From: Syntrophaceae bacterium
GTDB lineage: Bacteria; Desulfobacterota; Syntrophia; Syntrophales; UBA2210
NCBI GenBank assembly: GCA_030619435.1
Contig: JAUXBI010000009.1
Span: 1 to 15,208 of the forward strand
Length of the DNA: 15,208 nucleotides
Direction of reading: 5' to 3'
Of the stretch, positions 6,602 through 14,291 are shown piece after piece. The notes beneath the pieces are model-generated. The model saw only the letters and a program-made list of their open reading frames with translations, made no database searches and had not been told where the DNA came from. Numbering within the stretch: the stretch's first letter is position 1; every line of letters starts with the position of its first letter. Made by a program: the position numbers and the translations under genes.

Positions 6602-6631
6602 CAACCGATAAGGTGTGATTTTTACCGGTTG
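6602..6631. promoter_or_regulatory. Inverted repeat upstream of the sigma-54 promoter, candidate activator site
   Basis: CAACCGATAA (6602-6611) and TTACCGGTTG (6622-6631) form 10-bp arms with one mismatch around a 10-bp centre. It lies about 125-155 bp upstream of the expected pilin start, the usual position of an enhancer for a PilR/NtrC-type activator. The rest of the 6441-6782 gap shows no gene. Confidence 0.35.
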
Positions 6632-6782
6632 CTTTCGAAAATAGCAGTTTATGCTTTAAGTTTTCTGCAATTTGTGGTACAGCTCTAGGGAAGATAGAAT
6701 TTTTGTAAGAAGAAAGTTTTGAAATCAACTTGTTAAACTCGGACATTGTGGAAGTGAACGACTAACAGGGAGGTGATGCAAC

Positions 6783-6992
6783 ATGCTGGAGACTAGACCA
6801 TATGTAAGGGTGAGGTATTTAGACAACTCATACGATTACATTGTCGGTATGGTGCTTGACAAGCTTATACGTGCAAACAAGATAAAACAGTTCTATCGTT
6901 ACTCCTCAGAAAAGTGGGTCACTCTAGGTATTGATCCCATAAGGGGGATGGGTGGAATCTACAGCGGCGCAGAGAGAAGAAGTGTGCATTAG
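6783..6992 (+). CDS. Small conserved protein, GSU3473-like
   Basis: A 69-residue protein starting at ATG 6783 behind a very good ribosome site (GGGAGGTGAT). The N-terminal half reads VRVRYLDNSYDYIVGMVLDKLI, followed by KIKQFYRYSSEKWVTLGIDPIRG and a C-terminal YSGAERRS motif. That order (short beta-rich start, leucine-rich helix, WVxxGxDPIRG, Y-x-G-x-ERR tail) matches a family of small deltaproteobacterial proteins I know as GSU3473-like; their function is unknown. It is divergent from the pilin gene across a 342-bp gap and convergent with the HD-domain gene, whose stop is 17 bp away. The family name is from memory and moderately sure; that it is a real gene is more certain. Confidence 0.7.
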   Translation: MLETRPYVRVRYLDNSYDYIVGMVLDKLIRANKIKQFYRYSSEKWVTLGIDPIRGMGGIYSGAERRSVH

Positions 6993-7009
6993 CTGTCTGA
7001 CCCGACATC

Positions 7010-7588
7010 CTATACAGAATCTCCCTTCAACCCTATCTCGCCGGCAACTTCACGCATGCCGTTAATGGTGTCTTCGATAAGCTCTCCTATTTCAACTCCC
7101 AGCATCTCAGCGCCCCTCTGGATGATTGAGCGGTCCACACCGGCCGCGAACGAAGGGGTCTTCCATTTCTTCCTGACCGATTTTACACTCATGTCCATGA
7201 CGCTTCTGGAAGGTCTTACCATGGCGTTGGCGGTGATGAGACCTGTCATTTCATCGATCGCGAAAAGTGTCTTTTCCAGGACGCTCTCAGGTTTTACATC
7301 CGAGCATATTCCCCATCCATGGGATACAACAGCGCGTATATACTCCTCCGGCCAGCCATATTCTTCAAGGATCTTCCTTGTCATGGTGCAGTGCTGATCC
7401 GGAAAACGTTCATAATCAAGGTCATGAACGAGGCCGATAATTCCCCATTTGTCTTCATCTTCACCATGTTTCCTCGCACAGTAACGCATAACCCCTTCCA
7501 CCGAATAGGCATGCTTGCGCAGGCTGTCGTTTTCGTTATACTCATGCAGAAGTGCGAGGGCCTCATTGCGGGCAGGTATCTTCTTCAT
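7010..7588 (-). CDS. HD-domain phosphohydrolase family protein
   Basis: A 192-residue HD-superfamily protein. Metal-binding candidates are His26 (RKHAYSVE), His55-Asp56 (GLVHDLDYERFP), His90 (VVSHGWG) and Asp112 (FAIDEMTGLI), the usual H...HD...D order. Such proteins hydrolyse phosphate esters or nucleotides, or act as metal-dependent housekeeping hydrolases; no substrate can be inferred. The frame is open upstream into rsmB, but the real start is ATG at 7588. It lies two bases after the rsmB stop, with the GGGAG ribosome site inside the end of rsmB, indicating translational coupling. It is the last gene of the fmt-rsmB-HD unit. Confidence 0.82.
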   Translation of the reverse strand: MKKIPARNEALALLHEYNENDSLRKHAYSVEGVMRYCARKHGEDEDKWGIIGLVHDLDYERFPDQHCTMTRKILEEYGWPEEYIRAVVSHGWGICSDVKPESVLEKTLFAIDEMTGLITANAMVRPSRSVMDMSVKSVRKKWKTPSFAAGVDRSIIQRGAEMLGVEIGELIEDTINGMREVAGEIGLKGDSV

Positions 7589-7590
7589 AA

Positions 7591-8940
7591 TTATTCTCCC
7601 TTCCTTTTTAATGCTGCCCCGAAAAAGCCATCTGTTCCATGGCGGTGAGGAAATGTTCTGAACATTCCATGCCTGTCCAGCATGTCGGCAGGGGAGGTAG
7701 TTTGGCGGATGCATTCGAAATCAGGGTGAACGGCCAGAAATTCCTTTACGACATCTTCATTCTCCGCAGCCGAAATGGTGCAGGTACTGTACACCATAAA
7801 TCCCCCCTTCTTCAAGTAAGGGACGGATCGATTCAGTATCTCTTTCTGGAGAGGAGGAATTTTTTTGAGATTTTCCGGTGTGGTATTCCATTTGATCTCG
7901 GGATTTCTCCTCAATGTCCCCATGCCGGAGCAGGGGACATCCACAAGAATCCTATCAAATTTTCCGCGAAGATCATCTAGTGGAGCTTTTGTTGCATCGT
8001 GGACGACTGGTTCGATGATTGTTGCACCCAGTCTGATAGACAGGGCCTGTGACATTTCGACTTTTTTGCGGCTTATATCCATCGCCACTATCCTGCCCCT
8101 GTTCTGCATCAATTCAGCCATATGCGTCGTCCTTATGCCTGCGCCGGCGCACACATCCAGCGCCATCTCCCCCGGTTTCGGATCTAAAAGGAGGGATATC
8201 AACTGGGACGCCTCGTCCTGAATCTGCATATATCCTTCTTCATGCAGCCGCATCTTGCCGACAGGTGAAGGCAGGTCGGAGAGCACGATGCCGTCGGGTG
8301 AATATCTTGAGGGCGCCGTGCCACAGCCGCAATCTTCGAGCATTCCGATCAGGTCGGGCCGCGTGGTTTTCAGCCTGTTCGCCCTGATGGTAAGGGGAGG
8401 TATCTCATTATTACTCTTGCACAGTGCAATCGTATCTTCAATACCAAGTTGTTCCACCCACATTTTTACAATCCATAATGGATGTGAGTGTAATACAGAT
8501 ATGTAGAGTAGAGGATCTTCATCAAAGAGAGGATATTTTATCCTGTCCATCCTTCTCACCGCGTTCCGAAGGATTGCGTTAACCAGGTTTGAACGTCCGG
8601 GATACATCCTCTTCGTCATCCTGACCGCTTCGTCCGTCGCGGCATACGCCGGCACCCTGTCCGCAAACATCATCTGGTAGAGTGCCACTCTCAGTATATT
8701 GCGTATCCCCGGCTCCATGCTTTCGAAGTCACCTGTGTACAGGACGCGTATAACCCAGTCCAGGCGGTTTCTGAGACGGAGAGTTCCATAGACAATCCGG
8801 GTCAAAAGCCCCCTGTCCTGTGTATTGGCAAGGATATCCCTTGAAAGGTATGCGTCCAGAAGGGGCTGCGCGAAGGCCTGCTTCTCCTCTACTCTGTTCA
8901 GGATCTGAACAGACAGATTGCGTGGGTTATTCTTTATCAA
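7591..8940 (-). CDS. rsmB: 16S rRNA (cytosine-967-C5)-methyltransferase RsmB
   Basis: RsmB methylates C967 of 16S rRNA using S-adenosylmethionine. The 449-residue product has an N-terminal NusB-like RNA-binding domain (about 1-140) and a Rossmann methyltransferase domain. The SAM-binding motif is DVCAGAG at 262-268, a variant of the usual DxCAAPG. The two family cysteines are Cys337 in VDVPCSGMG (motif IV, product release) and Cys387 in YSTCTIS (motif VI, catalytic nucleophile). The N-terminal NusB-like domain distinguishes it from other Nol1/Nop2/Sun enzymes. The start is TTG at 8940, the first in-frame start after an upstream stop, with a weak ribosome site. It lies 22 bp downstream of fmt, an arrangement common in bacteria. 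Confidence 0.95.
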   Translation of the reverse strand: MIKNNPRNLSVQILNRVEEKQAFAQPLLDAYLSRDILANTQDRGLLTRIVYGTLRLRNRLDWVIRVLYTGDFESMEPGIRNILRVALYQMMFADRVPAYAATDEAVRMTKRMYPGRSNLVNAILRNAVRRMDRIKYPLFDEDPLLYISVLHSHPLWIVKMWVEQLGIEDTIALCKSNNEIPPLTIRANRLKTTRPDLIGMLEDCGCGTAPSRYSPDGIVLSDLPSPVGKMRLHEEGYMQIQDEASQLISLLLDPKPGEMALDVCAGAGIRTTHMAELMQNRGRIVAMDISRKKVEMSQALSIRLGATIIEPVVHDATKAPLDDLRGKFDRILVDVPCSGMGTLRRNPEIKWNTTPENLKKIPPLQKEILNRSVPYLKKGGFMVYSTCTISAAENEDVVKEFLAVHPDFECIRQTTSPADMLDRHGMFRTFPHRHGTDGFFGAALKRKGE

Positions 8941-8962
8941 GTGAGATATCTTTCAAGGTCTC

Positions 8963-9898
8963 CTATTCAAGCATATCATCAGGCAAGAGATGATATCCCC
9001 GCAGGAAGTCTTCAACAGGCATCCTTTTTTTACCTTCAAGCTGCACATCTTTGAGGTATATATGCCCGTCCCCTGTGGCTACCTGCAGTCCCGCCTCCAT
9101 CAGCTTCCCCGGTGTCCCCGGCGCCTTTTCACCTGAAGATTTTTCTTTCCCCGCCACGGCGTAGAATGTCTTCAGTTTCTTGTCCCTGAGAAAGGAATAT
9201 GCCCCCGGGCGGGAGGAAAGCCCCCTGATGAGATTTACGATTTTTTCCGATTCGTTGTTCCAGTCGATGTGCCCTGCCTCGCTGCCAAGGCGTGGTGCGA
9301 AGGTAACGAGGGATGCATCCTGCGAGATTCCGGAAATCGTGCCATCCATCACGCCCTTCACAGCACTGACTAAAAGTTCTGAGCCCATTGCGGACAATTT
9401 TTCATGGAGATCGTCGAATGTTTCATCGGCGCCTATATTCGTTTCCTCCTGCAGGAGAATATCTCCTGAATCCACCCCCTCATCCATAAACATTATAGTA
9501 ACGCCCGTTCTTCTGTCTCCATTAAGAATGGGCCAGTTGATGGGCGCTGCCCCCCTGTACTTCGGGAGCATGGAAGGATGTACATTAAGGCAACCCAGTC
9601 TGGGAAATCTGATAATTTCCTCCGGGAGTATCTGACCGAATGCGACCAGCACTACCATGTCGGGAGATATCTTCCTGAATGTATTCAGGAAATCCTCGTT
9701 GCGGACGCGGTCAGGTTGATAGACGGGTATTCCCATCTCCAGCGCGCAGGCCTTCACAGGTGGAGCGATATATTTCCGCCCTCTGCCCTTCGGTTTGTCA
9801 GGCTGCGTGATAACTCCCGCAACATTATAACCACTTTCCACGAGGGCCTTCAATGAAGGGATGGCAAATTCTGGTGTTCCCATAAAAAGTATATTCAT
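8963..9898 (-). CDS. fmt: Methionyl-tRNA formyltransferase
   Basis: Fmt formylates initiator Met-tRNA using 10-formyltetrahydrofolate. The 311-residue product has normal length. The N-terminal Rossmann domain starts MNILFMGTPEFA and carries QPDKPKGRGR, the tRNA-contacting loop region. The catalytic region LNVHPSMLPKYRGAAPI holds Asn105 and His107, with Asp143 in MDEGVDSGDIL. The C-terminal OB-like domain follows from about residue 207. The ATG at 9898 has a strong GGAGG site. A perfect TATAAT about 47 bp upstream suggests it heads the fmt-rsmB-HD operon. Peptide deformylase (def), which often precedes fmt, is absent; a 500-bp stretch with a mobile element remnant is found instead. Confidence 0.97.
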   Translation of the reverse strand: MNILFMGTPEFAIPSLKALVESGYNVAGVITQPDKPKGRGRKYIAPPVKACALEMGIPVYQPDRVRNEDFLNTFRKISPDMVVLVAFGQILPEEIIRFPRLGCLNVHPSMLPKYRGAAPINWPILNGDRRTGVTIMFMDEGVDSGDILLQEETNIGADETFDDLHEKLSAMGSELLVSAVKGVMDGTISGISQDASLVTFAPRLGSEAGHIDWNNESEKIVNLIRGLSSRPGAYSFLRDKKLKTFYAVAGKEKSSGEKAPGTPGKLMEAGLQVATGDGHIYLKDVQLEGKKRMPVEDFLRGYHLLPDDMLE

Positions 9899-9944
9899 GA
9901 CAGCTCCCTCCTTTCTTAAAAGCTCTGCCGTGTTGTTTTACGAC

Positions 9945-9950
9945 ATTATA
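9945..9950 (-). promoter_or_regulatory. Probable -10 box of the fmt operon
   Basis: A perfect TATAAT on the minus strand, giving a leader of about 40 nt before the fmt ATG. No good -35 hexamer is found at 16-18 bp, so the promoter may be weak or activator-assisted. Confidence 0.4.
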
Positions 9951-10151
9951 CCGGGAAGTATCTTCTGTGAGTTACTTAGAGTCTTTTATACCTTTTTGTT
10001 CTATTTTAATCAATCCTGATAGCTTTGCAAATCCTGGTGCATTAGGGCTGCGGTGCATCGTATACTCGCCTCGCTAATGCCCGCCATGTGGGACGGCGCC
10101 CCATACCATACATGATGACCATTATTCCGTTGGCTCACAAGACCGCTTTTC
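9951..10151. other. Intergenic stretch without a recognisable gene
   Basis: Only short frames occur here. GCATTAG (10039-10045) and CTAATGC (10074-10080) form a widely spaced 7-bp inverted repeat. An open minus-strand frame of about 50 codons running from the mobile element remnant into this stretch has no start codon and no similarity I recognise. Confidence 0.4.
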
Positions 10152-10310
10152 TTATACTTCCGTCATGAAAAGGGAGTAACAAATATGATATGCTTCACAT
10201 AAATCTTTTACAAATCGGAAAGGCTTGGGGATAACCTTTGCTTTCGTGCGCTCATACTCTTCCAAGATCGGTATCCAGCGTTTTACGATGACAATATCGG
10301 CATATTTCAT
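10152..10310 (-). pseudogene. Truncated transposase-like N-terminus
   Basis: ATG at 10310, behind an excellent ribosome site (AAAGGAG, eight bases), opens a 52-codon frame beginning MKYADIVIVKRWIPILEEYE and continuing RFVKDLCEAYHI, which resembles the start of an integrase-core (DDE) transposase with a helix-turn-helix. The similarity ends abruptly after about 43 residues, and the last nine codons look unrelated, as expected after a deletion. A genuine small protein of about 50 residues is the alternative. Together with the repeats at 10355-10394, it is read as the surviving end of an insertion element. Confidence 0.45.
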
Positions 10311-10354
10311 GGGTAACTCCTTTGGTTGTTTTCCCTTTATAACACAGACCAAAT

Positions 10355-10394
10355 AAGTTCCCTAATTCCTGAGTATATACAAGTGTCCCTAATT
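10355..10394. repeat. Two direct terminal-type repeats
   Basis: AAGTTCCCTAATT (10355-10367) and AAGTGTCCCTAATT (10381-10394) are the same motif with one inserted G, spaced 26 bp start to start. Repeated motifs at one end are typical of elements whose transposase binds several terminal sites. Confidence 0.55.
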
Positions 10395-10399
10395 AAATT

Positions 10400-11920
10400 A
10401 TGTTTTTGATTAATCCTCCAGTCGTAAGACCCTGCGAACCGCCCGCGGGAATCGCAAAGCTCCTAGGGACGCTTGGGAAACATAACGTTTACTGCCGCGT
10501 ATTGGATGCCAATCTCGAAGGTCTGATGAGTCTCCTTAAGTGTCCCGTCGAGGCTGACGATACGTGGTCCAGGCGGGCATCGAAACATCTGGATTCGAAT
10601 GTTTCCGCGCTTTTGCACCCAAATCTCTACAAACATATAGACCGCTACAGTCGGGCGGTAAATGATATAGACCGCGTTCTCGATCAGGTCGCGCGCGCTC
10701 ATGGCGTGGCTCTCAGCCTTGTGAATTATCAGGACCTCAGCCTCTCGCCTCTCAGAAGTTCCGATCTCATAAGGGTGTCGGAGCAACCGGAGAGGAGTCC
10801 CTTTTACGGCTATTTTAGGGAGCGACTGTCGGCTGTTTTCGAAGATGAAGAGCCTTCCATTGTTGGAATTTCGCTGAACTATCTGAGCCAGGCCATACCG
10901 GCCTTTTCCATGATCGGTCTTATAAGAAAGCTCTGCCCAGACGCAAGGCTGGTTCTTGATGGGGGTCTTGTAACATCATGGCTTAGCAACCCCGGTTGGA
11001 GGAATCCGTTTGATGGTCTTGTTGACAATATGGTGACGGGGCCAGGCGAGGGCCCTCTCCTTGATATACTCGGATTGTCCCCTTCGGATGGACATGCGTC
11101 ACCGGATTACAGTCCCTTCCATGAAAAACCCTACCTGTCTCCGGGTTTTGTTCTCCCTTACAGCGCGTCAAACGGCTGCTACTGGAGCCGGTGCACATTC
11201 TGTCCGGAAAAGGCCGAGGGCGGTTCCTATTCTCCCTTTCCATTGGAGGAGTCGATCTCCGATATTGAGGGTCTTATCGAACGCGACAACCCCTGCCTCA
11301 TACATTTTCTCGATAACGCGATGAGTCCGGCGCTCCTTACGGCCATAGTCGATAATCCCCCCGGTATCCCCTGGTACGGATTTGCACGCATAACCCGCCA
11401 GCTGACAGACCCTGACTTCTGCAGGAGTCTGAAACGTTCCGGGTGCGTCATGCTGAAGATCGGCCTTGAATCGGGGGATCAGGGTGTTCTCGACGCGCTC
11501 GATAAGGGCATCGATCTGACAGATGCATCCATGGCGCTGAAAAATCTCAGGGATGCCGGCATAGGCACCTACATATATCTCCTCTTCGGAACACCCGCCG
11601 AGACGTACAGGGAGGCGAAAAACACCCTTGATTATGTGACAGAACATCACGAATACATTGGCTATCTCAACCTTGCCATATTCAACATGCCCGCCTATGG
11701 CCCGGACGCGCCAGGTCTGGATACGGAGGATTTTTATTCCGGCGACCTGACCCTATACAGGCAGTTCAGGCATCCCGGGGGGTGGGATAGAAAACATGTC
11801 AGAAAGTTTCTGGATCGTGAATTCAGAAGAAATCCCGCGATCCAGGCTATTTTGCGAAGAGATCCTCCTGTGTTCACATCGAACCACGCCCCGTTTTTTG
11901 TCATGTCCACAGGGGGATGA
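10400..11920 (+). CDS. Radical SAM protein with N-terminal B12-binding-like domain
   Basis: This 506-residue protein starts MFLINPPVVRPCEPPAGIAKLLGTL, the typical opening of B12-dependent radical SAM proteins. The B12-binding-like fold spans to about residue 225 (SIVGISLNYLSQ, RLVLDGGLVTSW, VTGPGEGP). The radical SAM barrel follows, with cluster cysteines 260, 265 and 268 in GCYWSRCTFC. The spacing is CX4CX2C rather than the canonical CX3CX2C. Later barrel motifs include KIGLESGDQGVLDALDKG and YLLFGTPAET. A 60-residue insertion between the first strand and the rest of the B12-like domain is unusual. The ATG at 10400 has no ribosome site, and the mobile element edge lies directly upstream, so its native control region may be lost. 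Substrate and product are unknown. Confidence 0.85.
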   Translation: MFLINPPVVRPCEPPAGIAKLLGTLGKHNVYCRVLDANLEGLMSLLKCPVEADDTWSRRASKHLDSNVSALLHPNLYKHIDRYSRAVNDIDRVLDQVARAHGVALSLVNYQDLSLSPLRSSDLIRVSEQPERSPFYGYFRERLSAVFEDEEPSIVGISLNYLSQAIPAFSMIGLIRKLCPDARLVLDGGLVTSWLSNPGWRNPFDGLVDNMVTGPGEGPLLDILGLSPSDGHASPDYSPFHEKPYLSPGFVLPYSASNGCYWSRCTFCPEKAEGGSYSPFPLEESISDIEGLIERDNPCLIHFLDNAMSPALLTAIVDNPPGIPWYGFARITRQLTDPDFCRSLKRSGCVMLKIGLESGDQGVLDALDKGIDLTDASMALKNLRDAGIGTYIYLLFGTPAETYREAKNTLDYVTEHHEYIGYLNLAIFNMPAYGPDAPGLDTEDFYSGDLTLYRQFRHPGGWDRKHVRKFLDREFRRNPAIQAILRRDPPVFTSNHAPFFVMSTGG

Positions 11921-12036
11921 CTACTCACGTAGTCAGGCTGTCCCGACAAGTCGGGATCATGCCGAAGGTAGATAGGCTAAAGACTGTTAGTTTTTTTGTA
12001 TTGTAACCTAAACGCCTTCAGCCTACAGTCTAAGCA
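11918..12036. repeat. Cluster of hairpins and seven-base repeats between radical SAM and hydrolase genes
   Basis: Three inverted structures follow the radical SAM stop. TGACTAC/GTAGTCA (11918-11935) has a four-base loop and includes the stop codon. TCCCGAC/GTCGGGA (11941-11956) is almost loopless. AGACTGT (11981-11987) pairs with ACAGTCT (12025-12031) and encloses a run of seven T. Inside the last structure, degenerate period-seven units of the type NWAGRCT face each other on opposite strands. The cluster may end transcription of both convergent genes. Confidence 0.5.
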
Positions 12037-12066
12037 ACCTGAGTAGTTACCCTGCGAAGAAACGGA

Positions 12067-13038
12067 TCACTTGTTATCACCCGCCGGTATGCCCGAATCT
12101 TCGATAGGTTTATTCTGCATGAAATCAGCTATCAGCCCCGCGATTTTCTCAGGATATTCCTCCTGCGGTATATGACCGCACTCAGGGATCACCGTAATGA
12201 TGGAGTCGGCAATCTCTTTCCTGAATCTGAAACCGTTTTTAAGGGGTATCCACTTATCCTCTCTCCCCCATATGATCAAGGTCTTCACTTTTATCTCAGG
12301 TATGCGCCCTGTATACTTTTCGAATATGCTGAAATCCAGTGACCTTGCCACTGATATCTGAGCATCCAGCGCGCCGTGGGTGCACATCCTCTTGTAGTAC
12401 GCGTCTACCTTTTCTTCCGTCACGCGGTCAGCATGATAGAACACCTTTTTCATGTTCCATTTTATCGCCCAGCGGCCGAAGAAGAGTTTCGCAAGGCCGC
12501 GTGAAAACGGCATGCCTGCCATCCTTACAACAAAAGGCATTTCTGCCTGGTTGTAAGAGGCCGCGTCTATCAGAACCATGCGCCCTATTCTTTCTGGGTG
12601 TTCAATGGCCATGAGTACCGCGATAGCGCCTCCAAGCGAATTGCCCACAAATGTCACATTATCAAGACCCACCACATCCATCCACCGGTTAACTTCTTCC
12701 ATGAGGGTGACGGGATCATACTTCGCATCCTCCGGCTTATCGGACCACCCGAAACCTTTCATGTCAAGCGCCCAGACATGAAAGCCCTGTTTCTGAAGAT
12801 ATGGTGCCACACCCTCCCACGTATAAGTGGAGGATGCAAAACCGTGAAGGAGGAATACGTTCTCACCCTTGCCGGGATATTCCTGGTAGTGAAAATTCAC
12901 AGCTCCAACCTTGATAAAATGATCCCTCGGGGTCGGAGATATGATTCGACCCTGAGGAATATGTTTTATGAATAAGCCACAGCCTCCCAATACAAGACAT
13001 AGGGTTCCAAGCAGTACAAGCCGTAATATATTTCGCAC
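12067..13038 (-). CDS. Alpha/beta-hydrolase lipoprotein
   Basis: A 323-residue alpha/beta-hydrolase with a lipoprotein signal: a basic start, a hydrophobic stretch (LRLVLLGTLCLVLGGC) and Cys20 in the lipobox LGGC, so it is probably anchored to a membrane on the outer side of the cytoplasm. The catalytic triad is visible: Ser134 in GNSLGG, Asp261 in WGREDKW and His289 in PECGHIP. HGFASS (65-70) supplies the oxyanion hole. The region around 163-225 is the lid. The family includes esterases, lipases, dehalogenases and C-C hydrolases; no substrate can be named. The start is GTG at 13038 with AAGGAGG 12 bases upstream, a rather long spacing. It is convergent with the radical SAM gene and divergent from the flavin oxidoreductase. 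Confidence 0.87.
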   Translation of the reverse strand: MRNILRLVLLGTLCLVLGGCGLFIKHIPQGRIISPTPRDHFIKVGAVNFHYQEYPGKGENVFLLHGFASSTYTWEGVAPYLQKQGFHVWALDMKGFGWSDKPEDAKYDPVTLMEEVNRWMDVVGLDNVTFVGNSLGGAIAVLMAIEHPERIGRMVLIDAASYNQAEMPFVVRMAGMPFSRGLAKLFFGRWAIKWNMKKVFYHADRVTEEKVDAYYKRMCTHGALDAQISVARSLDFSIFEKYTGRIPEIKVKTLIIWGREDKWIPLKNGFRFRKEIADSIITVIPECGHIPQEEYPEKIAGLIADFMQNKPIEDSGIPAGDNK

Positions 13039-13095
13039 AGGTTAACCATGCCTCCTTGATTATTAACCAACAGAATTATTAGTGCCATCTTTTCC

Positions 13096-13123
13096 TTGAC
13101 TTTGCTTACCATGAAAGTAAAAC
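13096..13123 (+). promoter_or_regulatory. Putative promoter of the flavin oxidoreductase-CGGC operon
   Basis: TTGACT (13096-13101), a 16-bp spacer and TAAAAC (13118-13123) match the sigma-70 consensus at five and four positions. The leader to the ATG at 13182 would be about 50 nt. Pattern-based only. Confidence 0.4.
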
Positions 13124-13181
13124 TGGGGTCAAACTTGCAATATACATCTTACCGCTCGAGGCTGTTGAGGAGAGAAAAGAC

Positions 13182-14291
13182 ATGAGCAAACTATTTGAAG
13201 GCAGCGCGATCAATGGTATGGATTTGCCGAATCGATTCGTCCGGTCAGCGACATGGGAAGGGATGGCTGCCGATGATGGAGCTGTCACCCCGAAACTGAT
13301 CGAGACAATGGTCGCTTTAGCCAGGGGCGGCGTTGGTTTGATTATCAGCGGTCATTCTTATGTCCGGCCGGAAGGACAGGGTGGTCCCTGGCAGCTTGGC
13401 ATTTACAAAGATGAGCTCATCCATGGACTTCGGGAAATGACCTCTGCGGTTCACGCGTGTGGCAGAAAGATTGTAATGCAATTGGCCCATGCCGGTTATT
13501 TTGCATCCGGGCAATTAACAGGACAGCCGCTCCTGGTTGTTTCGGATTTTGACGGAATGATGACAGAGTCACCGCGAAAGGAAATAACAACACGGGATAT
13601 CAGAGAAATCATCAGCTCTTTTGCCAATGCCGCACAAAGGGCTAAATCGGCGGGCTTTGACGGAGTTCAAATTCACTCCGCCCATGGCTATCTGCTCAGC
13701 CAGTTTCTCTCTCCCGCTTTTAATAAACGCCGGGATGAATATGGAGGAAGTGTTCGTAACCGAACCCGGATTCATCTCGAAGTGTGTGGCGCCGTCAGAG
13801 AGGTTGTAGGAGAGGATTATCCGGTATTGATCAAGATGAACTGCCGTGATTTCGTGGAGAGCGGGCTGGACCTGGATGAATCTCTTCAAGTCGCAGGGCT
13901 ATTGAGCAATGCCGGTTTTGACGCGATTGAGCTGAGCGGAGGCACCTTTACCAGCGGCAGACTTTCGCCATGCCGATCAAAGATTGATTCTCAGGACAGG
14001 GAGGCATACTTCAGAGAAGAGGCGAACGCTTTTAAGAGGGAGATAGACATCCCCCTGATTCTGGTCGGTGGCATGCGATCCATTGAGGTCGCCGAACAAC
14101 TTGTGGAAGACAAAGTGGCGGATTATATCTCCATGAGCCGGCCCTTAATCAGAGAGCCGGATCTGATCAATCGCTGGAAGGACGGGGATCTCCGAAAAGC
14201 GCAGTGCAAATCAGATAATCTGTGTTTCGGTCCCGGGCTTGAGGGTAAGGGGATATATTGCGTGGTAAAAAAGGATGAGGAGGTAATATGA
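13182..14291 (+). CDS. NADH:flavin oxidoreductase, old yellow enzyme family
   Basis: A 369-residue FMN-dependent TIM-barrel oxidoreductase. The N-terminus (LPNRFVRSATWEGMAADDG) and the segment HSAHGYLLSQFLSPAFNKRRDEYGGS are hallmarks of the family that includes old yellow enzyme and the FMN domain of 2,4-dienoyl-CoA reductase. LVGGMR near 320 is the phosphate-binding loop of FMN. It lacks the C-terminal FAD/NADH domain of dienoyl-CoA reductases but keeps a tail with Cys342, Asp345, Cys348 and Cys360, resembling an iron-sulfur binding motif in which the second Cys is Asp. The ATG at 13182 follows a GAGGAGAG ribosome site. Its TGA overlaps the ATG of the next gene by four bases, so the two are translationally coupled. 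The substrate is unknown; enoate, enoyl-CoA or another activated alkene is plausible. Confidence 0.92.
   Translation: MSKLFEGSAINGMDLPNRFVRSATWEGMAADDGAVTPKLIETMVALARGGVGLIISGHSYVRPEGQGGPWQLGIYKDELIHGLREMTSAVHACGRKIVMQLAHAGYFASGQLTGQPLLVVSDFDGMMTESPRKEITTRDIREIISSFANAAQRAKSAGFDGVQIHSAHGYLLSQFLSPAFNKRRDEYGGSVRNRTRIHLEVCGAVREVVGEDYPVLIKMNCRDFVESGLDLDESLQVAGLLSNAGFDAIELSGGTFTSGRLSPCRSKIDSQDREAYFREEANAFKREIDIPLILVGGMRSIEVAEQLVEDKVADYISMSRPLIREPDLINRWKDGDLRKAQCKSDNLCFGPGLEGKGIYCVVKKDEEVI

Larger units (their letters stand above)
10152..10394 (-). mobile_element. Remnant end of an insertion element
   Basis: This joins the truncated transposase-like frame with the two repeats just outside its start. 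No matching opposite terminus is visible between 9899 and 10151, so the element is incomplete. Its outer edge at about 10394 lies five bases from the radical SAM start codon. The family is not assigned. Confidence 0.4.

Noticed and set aside
6667..6682. Second sigma-54-like site (TTGCA with upstream TGTACC, minus strand)
   Set aside because: The essential GG of the -24 element is missing; the 6488-6503 site is much better.
7589..7714. Longer start for the HD-domain protein (ATG at 7714)
   Set aside because: The extra 42 codons are the rsmB 3' end in another frame; ATG at 7588 has a proper ribosome site and a family-like N-terminus.
11168..11650. 160-codon open frame antisense to the radical SAM gene
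   Set aside because: It lies wholly over the conserved cluster and barrel motifs of the plus-strand gene, and its translation resembles no family; a shadow frame.
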